From Methylobacterium crusticola (lineage in GTDB: Bacteria; Pseudomonadota; Alphaproteobacteria; Rhizobiales; Beijerinckiaceae): a DNA stretch of 64,000 nucleotides. The position numbers were made by a program, and so were the translations under genes. The notes under the pieces are model-generated. The model was not told the origin of the DNA. It ran no database searches and saw only the letters and a list, made by a program, of their open reading frames with translations. The stretch is from NCBI RefSeq assembly GCF_003574465.1, contig NZ_QOWC01000004.1:1-64000 (forward strand), in the 5' to 3' direction. Each line of letters starts with the position of its first letter. The stretch's first letter is position 1. Of this stretch, positions 51,626-59,537 are shown piece by piece.

Positions 51626-52690
51626 ATGGACCTGCCCCTCGTCTTCGCCCTCGTCGCGGCCGGCGCCGTGGCGCTCTACGTGATCGCCGACGGGTTCGAC
51701 CTCGGCATCGGCATCCTGTTCCTGCTCGCGCCCATGGACCGCGACCGGGACCTGATGATGCAGAGCGTCGCGCCGTTCTGGGACGGCAACGAGACCTGGC
51801 TCGTGCTCGGCGCCGCCGTGCTCTGGGCCGCCTTCCCGATGGCCTACTACGTCCTGCTGCCGGCCTTCTACCTCCCCATCATGGCGATGCTGTTCGCCCT
51901 CATCCTGCGCGGCATCGCCTTCGAGTTCCGCTTCCAGGCCGGGCGCTTCCGGCGGGTCTGGGACTTCGCCTTCGCGGGCGGCTCCCTCGCCGCGGCCCTC
52001 TGCCAGGGCCTGATCCTCGGCGGGTTCATCCAGGGGGTGGCGATCGAGGACGGCCACTTCGCCGGGGGTCCGTTCTCGTTCGTCTCGATCCTGGGTCTCC
52101 TGTGCGCCGCCGGGATCGTCGGCGGCTACGCGCTCCTCGGCGCCGGCTGGCTGATCTGGCGGACCGACGGCCCGACGCAGGTCTTCGGCCGCGAGGTCGC
52201 CCACGCCGCGCTGATCCTGGCGATGGCCATGATGGCGCTGGTGAGCGCCTGGACGGCGCTGAGCGAGCCGCACGTGGCGGCGCGCTGGTTCGCGTGGCCG
52301 CGCCTCCTCTGGCTCGCGCCGCTGCCGCTCGCGGCCGCCGGCGCGGCGGTGCTGCTCTGGCGCAGCCTCTGGGGGCGGCACGAGCGCCGGCCCTTCCTGC
52401 TCGCCATCCTGCTGTTCGTGCTCGGCTTCGCGGGCCTCGTCGCCAGCCTCTGGCCGCACGTGGTGCCGTACCACGCCACCCTCTGGGAGGCGGCCTCGGA
52501 CGCCGCCACGCTGCGCTTCATCCTCGGCGGCGTCGTGCTCGTCCTGCCGGTCGTCCTCGCCTACACGGCGCACGCCTACTGGGTGTTCCGGGGCAAGACG
52601 GTCCTGGAGGCGCACGGGCCCGAGACCGCGGCGTCGGCGCCCGCGGGCCGGCGCCCGACGGCGCTCGGCACCGGCCTGCACCTGTCCTGA
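51626..52690 (+). CDS. cydB: cytochrome bd oxidase subunit II (CioB type)
   Basis: A 354-residue membrane protein following subunit I by 2 bp. The family N-terminus YVIADGFDLGIGILFLLAPM and SVAPFWDGNETWLVLGAAVL are present, followed by LRGIAFEFRF and eight or more membrane helices. It completes the bd oxidase heterodimer. The last ~30 residues are polar. No CydX-like small subunit is visible downstream. Confidence 0.94.
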   Translation: MDLPLVFALVAAGAVALYVIADGFDLGIGILFLLAPMDRDRDLMMQSVAPFWDGNETWLVLGAAVLWAAFPMAYYVLLPAFYLPIMAMLFALILRGIAFEFRFQAGRFRRVWDFAFAGGSLAAALCQGLILGGFIQGVAIEDGHFAGGPFSFVSILGLLCAAGIVGGYALLGAGWLIWRTDGPTQVFGREVAHAALILAMAMMALVSAWTALSEPHVAARWFAWPRLLWLAPLPLAAAGAAVLLWRSLWGRHERRPFLLAILLFVLGFAGLVASLWPHVVPYHATLWEAASDAATLRFILGGVVLVLPVVLAYTAHAYWVFRGKTVLEAHGPETAASAPAGRRPTALGTGLHLS

Positions 52691-52769
52691 GACCTGCGCC
52701 GGCCCCGGGGGCCGAGGCGGCCGCCCCGCCGGCCGGCAAGCGCGGCGCGGCGCGGCTCCGGCGCCGCCC

Positions 52770-53690
52770 CTAGAGCACCCGCATCAGCGCGGCGACCGTG
52801 CAGGCGACCCGGGCCGCCGTCAGGGCCGACAGGCCGCCCGGGTCCTTCTCGGGCACCAGCTCGACCAGGGAGCAGCCGCAGATGCGGGCCCGGTCGCTCA
52901 CGCCGTGGATGAGCTCGATCACGTCCTGGTAGAACAGACCGCCGGGCGTCGGGGCGTTCACGGCCGGCATGATCGCGAGATCGAAGCCGTCGACGTCGAT
53001 CGTCACGAACACGTCGCCGCCGGCCGGCACCAGGGCGAGGGCTCCCTCGATCCCCATGCGCCGGAAGTCGCGCATCGTCACGATCCGGCTGCCCCAGGCG
53101 CGGGCGTCGGCGATCTGGTCGGGGGTGCCGCTCCCAAGGCCGCGGATCCCGACCTGCACCATGCCGCTCACCCACGGCATCTCGGAGGCGCGGCGCATCG
53201 GGCTGCCGTACCCGAGGCCGTTGCCCTGGATCACGTCGCCCCAATCGACGTGCGCGTCGATCTGGAGGATCGTGATCGGGCCCTGGCTCTCGAAGGCCTG
53301 CAGGACCGGGATCGGCACCGAATCGTCGCCGCCGAGGACGAGGGGCGCGGCGCCGGCCGCCAGGATCGTCCGGACCGCGTCGCTGATGCGCGCGCGGTTG
53401 CCGGCGGGATCCGCCGGGTCGGTCGGGACGTCGCCGCAATCGACGATCCCGCTTCCCTCGCCCTCCGCGTCGAGGAGGGGTCCGTCCAGGTCGAAGTCGA
53501 AGTGCCTGAGCGTGAACGCCGCCGAGGCCGCCCGGAGCGCGGCCGGCGCGGCCGCGGCGTGGCTCTCGCGGCCGGCCTCGTAGGGCGAGCCGTTCGCCGC
53601 GCCGATGATGGCGACCTTCGCGGCGCGCAGATCATCGAGACGGGCGCTCGGAAGGCGCGCGAAGGTCTGCGGGGCGGGTTCGTCCGGCAT
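52770..53690 (-). CDS. agmatinase/arginase-family ureohydrolase with GGDDS variant
   Basis: A 306-residue ureohydrolase. Metal-site motifs are QIDAHVDWGD (DAHxD) and TIDVDGFDLAIMP (DxDxxD). The first motif, usually GGDHS, reads GGDDSVPIP, replacing the His ligand by Asp. A branch of rhizobial agmatinase-like proteins shares this as far as I recall. The enzyme likely removes urea from a guanidino substrate using two Mn ions; the substrate is not known. It is convergent with cydB. Confidence 0.88.
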   Translation of the reverse strand: MPDEPAPQTFARLPSARLDDLRAAKVAIIGAANGSPYEAGRESHAAAAPAALRAASAAFTLRHFDFDLDGPLLDAEGEGSGIVDCGDVPTDPADPAGNRARISDAVRTILAAGAAPLVLGGDDSVPIPVLQAFESQGPITILQIDAHVDWGDVIQGNGLGYGSPMRRASEMPWVSGMVQVGIRGLGSGTPDQIADARAWGSRIVTMRDFRRMGIEGALALVPAGGDVFVTIDVDGFDLAIMPAVNAPTPGGLFYQDVIELIHGVSDRARICGCSLVELVPEKDPGGLSALTAARVACTVAALMRVL

Positions 53691-53832
53691 CGACGGGTCC
53701 AGTCACGAGAGCGGAGGGGTCGTGACGCAACAGGACGGACGGCCCCGCCGTTCCGCCGCGGACCCGCGCCGGGCCCGATTTCCCGGCCCTGAGGACGCCG
53801 GGCGGGACCGGGGCCGCGCGAACCGGACGCCG

Positions 53833-54099
53833 CTACCCCCGGCGCCGCGTCGTCGCGGACGCGGAGGCGCCGCCGCGGTCGACGGCGTTGAAGACCTCCT
53901 GGCAGGCCGTGCTCAGGTTCTGGCGCTCCCGGCGCAGGCAGGCCTTGATGCGCGGCACGTCCGGGATGTCGCCGAAGCAGAGGCGGATCACGTCCGGCGT
54001 GCAGGCGGCGCGCTGCGCACTCGATTCCTGGGCGGAGACCGCCGTCGTCGTCACGGCGGCGAGCACGGCCAGACCGGCCGCGCGGGCGTGCTTCCTCAT
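53833..54099 (-). CDS. small exported Cys-containing protein
   Basis: An 88-residue protein with a signal peptide (AAGLAVLAAVTTTAVSAQ). The mature part has four Cys spaced as in the Cys-rich repeat found in rhizobial periplasmic proteins: CTPDVIRLCFGDIPDVPRI, then KACLRRERQNLSTACQEVF. The tail is Arg-rich. ATG 54099 gives the signal peptide; the longer frame does not. Function unknown; it probably forms two disulfides. Confidence 0.7.
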   Translation of the reverse strand: MRKHARAAGLAVLAAVTTTAVSAQESSAQRAACTPDVIRLCFGDIPDVPRIKACLRRERQNLSTACQEVFNAVDRGGASASATTRRRG

Positions 54100-54553
54100 G
54101 CCGTCACTCCTTCGGGCAAGCATCGGCCGACAGGCGTCGGCACAGCTGCCGCCGCCGGGAGGGTGCGTATCGCTCGGTCCAGTCAGAGGATCCCGCGTCC
54201 GCGCATGCAAAGCCGCATGGCGCAGAACGGATCGTTCTCGCACTGCTGTCGCGCAGCAGCATCGGATCGTCTGCGGTGGCGCGGATGCTCGGTCCGTCCT
54301 GGCCGATTGCAGAAGGACTACTTTCGCTTCGCCACCGATGATGCCGTGAACACTAACATGCCCGGCGCCGGCAAGCTAGGCCATAAGCGCGCCTCCGGGC
54401 CTCGGGATCGAGAAATTGCAACCCGCGCGTGCGGCCGCGGCGCCGCGCGCGCCAGGCCCTGCGGGCGTCCTCGCGACCCGGATGAGGGGGGCCGCCGGTC
54501 GCGAGCCGCCGGGGCGGGAGGCGTGGCCGGCCGCGTCGCCCGGGGGACCGCAA
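54100..54553. other. intergenic stretch, nothing recognised
   Basis: About 450 bp between the small exported protein and a small minus-strand pair. The region 54300-54380 is slightly AT-richer. I see no gene, strong terminator or repeat. Confidence 0.5.
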
Positions 54554-54850
54554 TCACGCCTTCCGGCCGGTCAGCCTGCGGTAGCGCTCGAGCGGCTTCT
54601 TCACGCTCTCCCGGTCCTCGGCCGCCTTCCGGCCCTGCTCGGTGACCTGCTGATCGTGGGCCTGCATGGCCTCGGCGACCGCGAGGGGCACGATCGCCAG
54701 GCCGGCCTCGGCGAGCGCCGCCCCGTACGCCGCGACGGCCGCCCGCGCGAAGCGCTCGGCCGCCGCGTCGTCGATGCCGAAGAGCGTGCCCGGCCCGGCA
54801 TCCTCCGCCTGGATGGCCGCCGCGACGCGCCTGATGACGGGGGTGTCCAC
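54554..54850 (-). CDS. small hypothetical protein
   Basis: A 98-residue, helix-rich, charged protein starting at GTG: RRVAAAIQAEDAGPGTLFGI, then AAERFARAAVAAYGAALAEA, and a basic tail ending RYRRLTGRKA. It follows a sister gene by 21 bp on the minus strand. No family recognised. Confidence 0.6.
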   Translation of the reverse strand: MDTPVIRRVAAAIQAEDAGPGTLFGIDDAAAERFARAAVAAYGAALAEAGLAIVPLAVAEAMQAHDQQVTEQGRKAAEDRESVKKPLERYRRLTGRKA

Positions 54851-54871
54851 GCTCCGAACCTCGCTGCGCGG

Positions 54872-55114
54872 CTACTCGCCGGGTGTCCAGTCGATCTCGG
54901 GGCGCTGGGCCAGCATCCGGTCGAGATAGTTCGCGACGGCCTGGGCGCCGTCCGCATGCATCATGGCGACGGGGTGGGCCAGGTAGGCCCGCGCCAGGTC
55001 GCGGGGGATCCGGCCCGCCTGGAGGGCGTCCAGCACCTCGTCGATGAAGGCGTCAGTCGCGTCGTTGAAGTCGTTCGAGAGCTTGTTGCGGGTGTTCAGC
55101 GCCCTGATCGCCAT
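54872..55114 (-). CDS. small hypothetical protein
   Basis: An 80-residue acidic protein beginning MAIRALNTRNKLSNDFNDAT, followed by FIDEVLDALQAGRIPRDLAR and ending EIDWTPGE. The composition is that of a real soluble protein. The longer frame upstream is implausible, so I start at ATG 55114. It is the first gene of a minus-strand pair. No function recognised. Confidence 0.6.
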   Translation of the reverse strand: MAIRALNTRNKLSNDFNDATDAFIDEVLDALQAGRIPRDLARAYLAHPVAMMHADGAQAVANYLDRMLAQRPEIDWTPGE

Positions 55115-55488
55115 TCCGGTCCATCTCTGCTCCAACCACACTCCGCGCCTCGGTAGCACTTTGCGCGCCCCGGCGCCGCCCTTTCGTCCGCCCCGGCGGG
55201 GCGATCCCCGCGGCCGCCGGCCTGTGTGATGTACCTCACGGAAGCTCCCGCCGGCCGCGGGCATCCTGCTTCTCGTCCACGCAGGACCAACCACGCACGA
55301 TCAGGTCCGTGCCCGCCCCCGCCATCGCTCGGGACGCCCCTCGGGGGAGCGCCGGAGCGGACGGGGCCGAGGTCGGGTCCGGGTTTCCGGCGCTCCGGCG
55401 TGCTGCGCCGGAGCGATCGGAGAAGGGGCGGCCGTCCCGCATCCCCCAGGCGGGGCGGCCGTGCTCTTCCCGCCCGCGTTCCCGATCC
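55115..55488. other. intergenic stretch with a perfect hairpin
   Basis: About 370 bp. It holds a perfect 10-bp inverted repeat, CGCTCCGGCG (55391-55400) and CGCCGGAGCG (55406-55415), with a 5-nt loop and no T run. I see no gene. Confidence 0.5.
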
Positions 55489-55692
55489 GTGGCGTCCGAC
55501 AGACCGGAGGCGCACATCTCTTCTCTCCTCACTCCCCTCACGCTCGGTGCGGCCAGTTCCCTGACGGCGGGATTGCTTCTGCTCTGGGGCTTCGGCCGGA
55601 TCGACGACGACCAGCGCCTCGCCGGCGGCTGCGCCGTCGCGGTGGCCCTCGGCGTGCTGGTCATCGGCCAATGGGGAATGCTCAGGATCTGA
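55489..55692 (+). CDS. small two-helix membrane protein, hypothetical
   Basis: A 67-residue frame starting at GTG 55489. Two hydrophobic segments (LTLGAASSLTAGLLLLWGF and GGCAVAVALGVLVIGQWGML) flank a charged loop FGRIDDDQRLA. This looks like a small membrane protein; the exact start is uncertain because no strong ribosome site is present. Confidence 0.5.
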   Translation: MASDRPEAHISSLLTPLTLGAASSLTAGLLLLWGFGRIDDDQRLAGGCAVAVALGVLVIGQWGMLRI

Positions 55693-55814
55693 GCCGGGCG
55701 TCCCGCCGACGCGGCGAGCCATGCACGGCGCTCGGTCCGGAACTGCGGCGATCGAGGAAACAACTCCGCCTCCTCGATCATTGCCTTACGAAATCCATGT
55801 CTGAGAGATCGACC

Positions 55815-56045
55815 ATGATCCCGCTGGTGATGTCCGCCCTGATCGGCGGCCCCTTGACGACGGCGCTCCTCTGGGGCGCCGGCCATTCCGTCGCCTTCGC
55901 GGCGGCGCCCCTCGGCGGCAGCGTCTGCGCATTCCTGGCCGCGTGCTGCCTCGGGCTCGTGAACCAGGGCGCGGCGAGAGCCGTTCCGGTGCAGCGGCGC
56001 GCCTCGGCCCATTTCGGGCCGACGTGGCACGCCCGCGTCTTCTGA
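55815..56045 (+). CDS. small membrane protein, hypothetical
   Basis: A 76-residue protein with two hydrophobic segments (LVMSALIGGPLTTALLWGAG and GGSVCAFLAACCLGLV) and a basic tail (VQRRASAHFGPTWHARVF). GAGAG lies upstream of ATG 55815; ATG 55797 would add six residues. It follows a similar small membrane ORF, so the two may act together. No family recognised. Confidence 0.5.
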   Translation: MIPLVMSALIGGPLTTALLWGAGHSVAFAAAPLGGSVCAFLAACCLGLVNQGAARAVPVQRRASAHFGPTWHARVF

Positions 56046-56249
56046 GACGGAGGCTGCGCCCGTCCCCGCGCGGCGGGCTCGGCGCGTCGCCGATCCGGGC
56101 CGCTACGGCGCGGACCGGATCGGGCATTCGCGCCCTGCCGACACTGCCGGCCCGCGCAACGGGCAAGTGATGCGTCCGTGCAACGAAGTCGCAGCTCGTG
56201 CAGCGCGGACCGGTTTTGCGCTTTGCACCAAGTGCGGTGCAGCGTAGAG

Positions 56250-56348
56250 TGTGTCTGCCGGCCCGCGACGCTGTCGCGGTCATGCATGCCCTCTTTGGGC
56301 GTTTCCTCCCTAGACTTCGAGGCCGCTCGCGAGAGCGGCCTTTCTTTT
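56250..56348 (+). ncRNA. candidate small regulatory RNA
   Basis: A compact transcript can be drawn without a protein. Hairpin CCGCGAC-GCT-GTCGCGG is at 56263-56279 and a small hairpin GCCC-TCTTT-GGGC at 56288-56300. Then comes single-stranded TTTCCTCCCTAGACTTC, and a terminator stem at 56321-56340 with TTTCTTTT. An exposed CCUCC stretch complementary to ribosome binding sites is typical of alphaproteobacterial trans-acting sRNAs. The 5' end is a guess. Confidence 0.45.
56321..56348 (+). terminator. strong Rho-independent terminator
   Basis: GGCCGCTC and GAGCGGCC form a perfect 8-bp stem with loop GCGA, immediately followed by TTTCTTTT. It is the clearest T-tailed terminator in the window besides the tRNA one. 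It lies 275 bp after the nearest upstream ORF, so it probably ends a separate transcript. Confidence 0.88.
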
Positions 56349-56621
56349 CAGAGGAGCATCGCCCGGCGAGGCGCGCGAGCGCCGCGGGGCCAGCGGGAGC
56401 AGAGGTGCCGGTGGCGCGATGGCCCCTCCCGACGCGCGAGGACACCCGGTACGCCACCCTCCGGCGCAGGCCTGCTCAGACGGCCGCGGCCCTGTGCGAC
56501 CGTGGCCGGACGCGGCTCCGCGCGCGCCCGAGGTGTGCCTCCGGGGTGAGCCCCGCGCAGCGTGCCCGGCGGGAACCTTGCCCGCGTCGCCCGGTTCGCA
56601 TTGTGCAGTGCAAAATACGCG

Positions 56622-56981
56622 ATGGAGTTGGCGATGCTGGGACCGGCTGACATCGAGGATATGCTGCTCGATCACGCGGAGGCGCTCGTGGCCTCGGGGC
56701 GGCCCTTGCCCGCCGGCGGGCTGAGCTGGCCGATCAACATCCAGGCCCCGGCCGGCCAAGCTCCTGCTGGCCAAGCAGTCACCGGCCAAGCTTCCACCGG
56801 CCAAGCCTCCACCGGCCAAGTGCCGGGCGGCCTGGTCGCGCAGCCCGCCGCCGTGATCGGCCCGCGCGCCGACCTGGACCCGACGGGAGACCAGGCGGCG
56901 TCCGCGGCCCCGGCGAGTGCGGGCCCCCTGGGCGCCGGGGCGGGAGCCCTCCTGACCGGACCCGTCTGTCCCGCCCGCTGA
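56622..56981 (+). CDS. hypothetical protein with five-residue repeats
   Basis: A 119-residue ORF beginning MELAMLGPADIEDMLLDHAE, a plausible folded helix, then a low-complexity repeat region GQAPAGQAVTGQASTGQ at about 46-67. This part comes from 15-bp DNA repeats. The rest is Ala/Gly/Pro-rich. The frame may be genuine only at the N-terminus. No family recognised and no clear ribosome site. Confidence 0.45.
   Translation: MELAMLGPADIEDMLLDHAEALVASGRPLPAGGLSWPINIQAPAGQAPAGQAVTGQASTGQASTGQVPGGLVAQPAAVIGPRADLDPTGDQAASAAPASAGPLGAGAGALLTGPVCPAR
56752..56826 (+). repeat. 15-bp tandem repeat, CYGGCCAAG units
   Basis: Five units of 15 bp, each starting CYGGCCAAG (56752, 56767, 56782, 56797, 56812), inside the small ORF. 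Another 15-bp array with GCCAA lies at 62622-62696. Confidence 0.85.
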
Positions 56982-57685
56982 CCCTGCGCGGCCGCGCGGA
57001 CCGCGTCGTCACCCGCCCCCCGGCGCTCGCCCGGCCGTTCGGCGAGCGCACGGCAGCGCGCGCGACCCGCGGAGGATCGGTTACAACCTTCGGTAGAAGC
57101 GTCGGCGCGCCAGGATCTCCATGACGGTACGGCTCCGCTCACGCGATGGGCCGCGGGAGAAGATTATTCCGGTTGCATTCGTGATCGCAAACTATATCTT
57201 AGGTTGTGCGCCGGCGTCGCTGATTTCGCGACCTCCATGACACTCCGGCGCAACTGCGGGCTGGATCTCGGCACCCCTGAGACCTCTGCCGACGTCCGGC
57301 CCGCGTGTTTTGTCCTGCGACGCGGCGCTCACGCGGGCGAGGCCCGACGGGACGGGCTCGGGTCTGCCCGGCACGCAGCGCACGCCCTCGCGTCCCGGCC
57401 GGTCCCGGTCTCCTGCGAACCACGGCGCTGCGTTCTGGCCGAGGCGTGCCCGGGCCTTCGGGGGAAGCCGGGTCCCGGCGGAAGGCCACCCGGGCGACGT
57501 CCCGCAGCCGGCTGGGCCCAGGCATCTCGTGGCGCCGCGCGGCCCGCGCTGGACGAACGGCCACGTCGTCGCGAGACCACGCGAGGACGCAACCGGCACC
57601 CCGCGAGACACCGGCCGGTCGTCCGCGTGCGCGATCCGTGTTCGGTCCGGATGAGGAGGAAGTATCGACTGCGCCGGGCGAGAGG
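56982..57685. other. gene-poor stretch
   Basis: About 700 bp. Only Arg/Pro/Ala-rich shadow frames are present. A short AT-richer patch lies at 57158-57205 (for example AGATTATTCCGGTTGCATTC). I see no gene, terminator or array. Confidence 0.55.
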
Positions 57686-57841
57686 CTAGCCGATGCTGTA
57701 GGCCCGCTCGATCACGACGTTGTAGGTCTCGGCGAGGCGCAGGGCGACCTCCCGCTCGAGGCCGTAGATCAGGGGGCGATCCCCCCGGAACAGCGTGTAG
57801 CGGCCGTCGGGCTTCACCGTGATGCGAACGGGATCCTGCAT
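57686..57841 (-). CDS. small hypothetical protein
   Basis: A 51-residue protein: MQDPVRITVKPDGRYTLFRG, then EREVALRLAETYNVVIERAY. It alternates beta-like strands and a helix like a compact domain. GAGGGAG precedes the ATG at a good distance, which favours this short start over the long frame. No family recognised. Confidence 0.6.
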   Translation of the reverse strand: MQDPVRITVKPDGRYTLFRGDRPLIYGLEREVALRLAETYNVVIERAYSIG

Positions 57842-58066
57842 GGACGTCTCCCTCGTCGGCTCGTGCTTTCTGCGGCCAACTTCCCGAATCGGCAGGCTAG
57901 GCCGATTCGCGCGGAGACACAAAGCATCCCGCGGGGCCGGGCGGGACCCCGGTCGGAGGAGGACGCGCGGCCCGGGACCACGCTCCGGCGCGGGGAAGGC
58001 CGGTCCGGACTCGCGAACGGTGGCGTGCTCCGGTAAGCTGGCCGATCCCAACGAAGCAGGAGCTTC

Positions 58067-58258
58067 ATGCAACTCGTCGTGACCGCCCACACCGCCGACG
58101 GCCGGCTGTCGTACCAGCGCACCACGCCGGAATCCGCCCTGGAGAAGGCCGTCGCGCTGACGGCGGACGGCCATGCGGACGTCGTGATCACCGACATCAC
58201 CGGCCGCGACTACGGGCCAGCCGAGTTCGCCAGCCTGTTCGTCAATCCGGGCACCTGA
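58067..58258 (+). CDS. small hypothetical protein
   Basis: A 63-residue protein: MQLVVTAHTADGRLSYQRTT, then EKAVALTADGHADVVITDIT and GRDYGPAEFASLF. GGAGCTTC lies upstream. Composition and codon use look genuine. A 17-bp hairpin follows the stop. No family recognised. Confidence 0.6.
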   Translation: MQLVVTAHTADGRLSYQRTTPESALEKAVALTADGHADVVITDITGRDYGPAEFASLFVNPGT

Positions 58259-58261
58259 GAT

Positions 58262-58302
58262 AGGGTCTGCCAGGCGCTCGAGCCAAGCGCCTGGCGGACC
58301 CT
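58262..58302 (+). terminator. long hairpin after a small gene (terminator-like, no T tract)
   Basis: Arms 58262-58278 (AGGGTCTGCCAGGCGCT) and 58286-58302 pair along 17 nt with a single G-T wobble and a 7-nt loop. It starts 4 nt after the stop codon. Without a T run it may act as an mRNA-stabilising or weak termination structure. Confidence 0.5.
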
Positions 58303-58386
58303 AACCTCTCGTCCCTCCGCGAGGCCGGCCCGGTTCCGGCTTCCCCGGGAGCGGCGCCGCGCGGACGACCCGACCTGAGAGCGACG

Positions 58387-58854
58387 ATGCCCCACCCGAT
58401 CGCCATCTACGTCGATGCGGATGCCTGCCCGGTGAAGGACGAGGTCTACCGCGTCGCCGGGCGCTACGGGCTCCACGTCTTCATGGTCGCCAACGCCTTC
58501 ATCAACGTGCCGCGGGAGCCCTGGATCGAGCGGATCGTGGTCTCGGACGGGTTCGACGCGGCCGACGACTGGATCGCCGAGCGGGCGGGGCCGGGCGCCG
58601 TCGTGGTCACGGCCGACGTGCCGCTCGCGAGCCGCTGCGTCAAGGCCGGCGCGACGGTCCTGTCGCCGACCGGAAAGGGCTTCACGGACGCCTCCATCGG
58701 CATGGCCGTCGCGACCCGCGACCTGATGCAGAGCCTGCGCGAGGCGGGGGCGGTCACGGGTGGCCCGAAGCCGTTCTCGCCCCGGGACCGCTCGGCGTTC
58801 CTGGGCGCTCTCGACCGCGCGGTGGTCCGGCTGCGGCGCCTCCCGGGGGCGTGA
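58387..58854 (+). CDS. UPF0178 (YaiI/YqxD) family protein
   Basis: A 155-residue protein matching the YaiI/YqxD family. It opens [20 protein letters not shown] and has [40 protein letters not shown], then [20 protein letters not shown] and [17 protein letters not shown]. The Asp-rich pattern suggests a PIN/NYN-type nuclease fold, but function is not established. Single gene with moderate GAGAGCGACG upstream. Confidence 0.92.
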   Translation: MPHPIAIYVDADACPVKDEVYRVAGRYGLHVFMVANAFINVPREPWIERIVVSDGFDAADDWIAERAGPGAVVVTADVPLASRCVKAGATVLSPTGKGFTDASIGMAVATRDLMQSLREAGAVTGGPKPFSPRDRSAFLGALDRAVVRLRRLPGA

Positions 58855-58931
58855 CGAGGCCGCTCGCGCCGGGGCAGGGACCTCGACGGCGCGGCCGAGC
58901 CCGGGGCCGCGAGCGCCGGCGGGACGCCGTC

Positions 58932-59315
58932 CTACCGGACGGGGTCGTCCGCCCCCCGGAGCGCGTTCCTCAGGGTCGCGAGGCAGAGGATCTGATCCGA
59001 CATCTCGTACTGCTCGCGCACCCGCATGGCGGCCTGGACCTCCGCCGCGGTGGCGCTCGAGTAGCGCAGGCCGAACGGGATCGAGCCGTCCTTCGGGTAC
59101 AGGCCGATCTTCCGCTGCGTCTCGACCCGGCAGTACGCTACCCAGTCCTGCGAGAGGCCGGCCTTGCCGGCGAACGCGTCGACCGCCGCCACGACCCGGC
59201 GAGCGGCCTCGGCCTGGGCGACCGCGAGGGCCTTCGTGTCCGCGTTCTCGATCAGGGAGTTGACGATGAGGCCGATCGCGACGGCGATCGTGAGCAGGAC
59301 GAACAGGCTTCGCAT
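58932..59315 (-). CDS. small membrane-anchored hypothetical protein
   Basis: A 127-residue protein with an N-terminal membrane segment or signal (RSLFVLLTIAVAIGLIVNSL). A helical, Ala-rich part follows (AVAQAEAARRVVAAVDAFAG), then a region with two Cys (WVAYCRVETQRKIGLYPKDG and ILCLATLRNALRG). The ATG at 59315 leaves a proper hydrophobic N-terminus; the longer frame is basic and unlikely. It is convergent with the UPF0178 gene. No family recognised. Confidence 0.65.
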   Translation of the reverse strand: MRSLFVLLTIAVAIGLIVNSLIENADTKALAVAQAEAARRVVAAVDAFAGKAGLSQDWVAYCRVETQRKIGLYPKDGSIPFGLRYSSATAAEVQAAMRVREQYEMSDQILCLATLRNALRGADDPVR

Positions 59316-59537
59316 CCGCTGCCCTAACCGATCTCGGCCGCCGCACCGGGGGCGGCGCGCGCCCGCGGCTCCCTTTTTGCAGTGCACGCGGCCGTGGGCA
59401 AGCCGGGCGGGCCGGCCGCTGTGCGCCGGCGCACCCGGGCGGGGCGGTAGGAGCCCGTGGCGAGCGGAGGAACGCGTCTGCACCGGGCCGGGAGCTCGGA
59501 CGCGCGTGCGGACGCGACGCCCCGGGAGAAGCAAGCC

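Noticed and set aside
56752-56826. 15-bp repeats as a CRISPR-like array
   Set aside because: Units are directly abutting without spacers and lie inside an open frame, so they are a simple tandem repeat.
57305-58036. A 243-codon plus-strand frame
   Set aside because: Arg/Pro-rich shadow that overlaps the small minus-strand gene at 57686-57841, which has a clean ribosome site.
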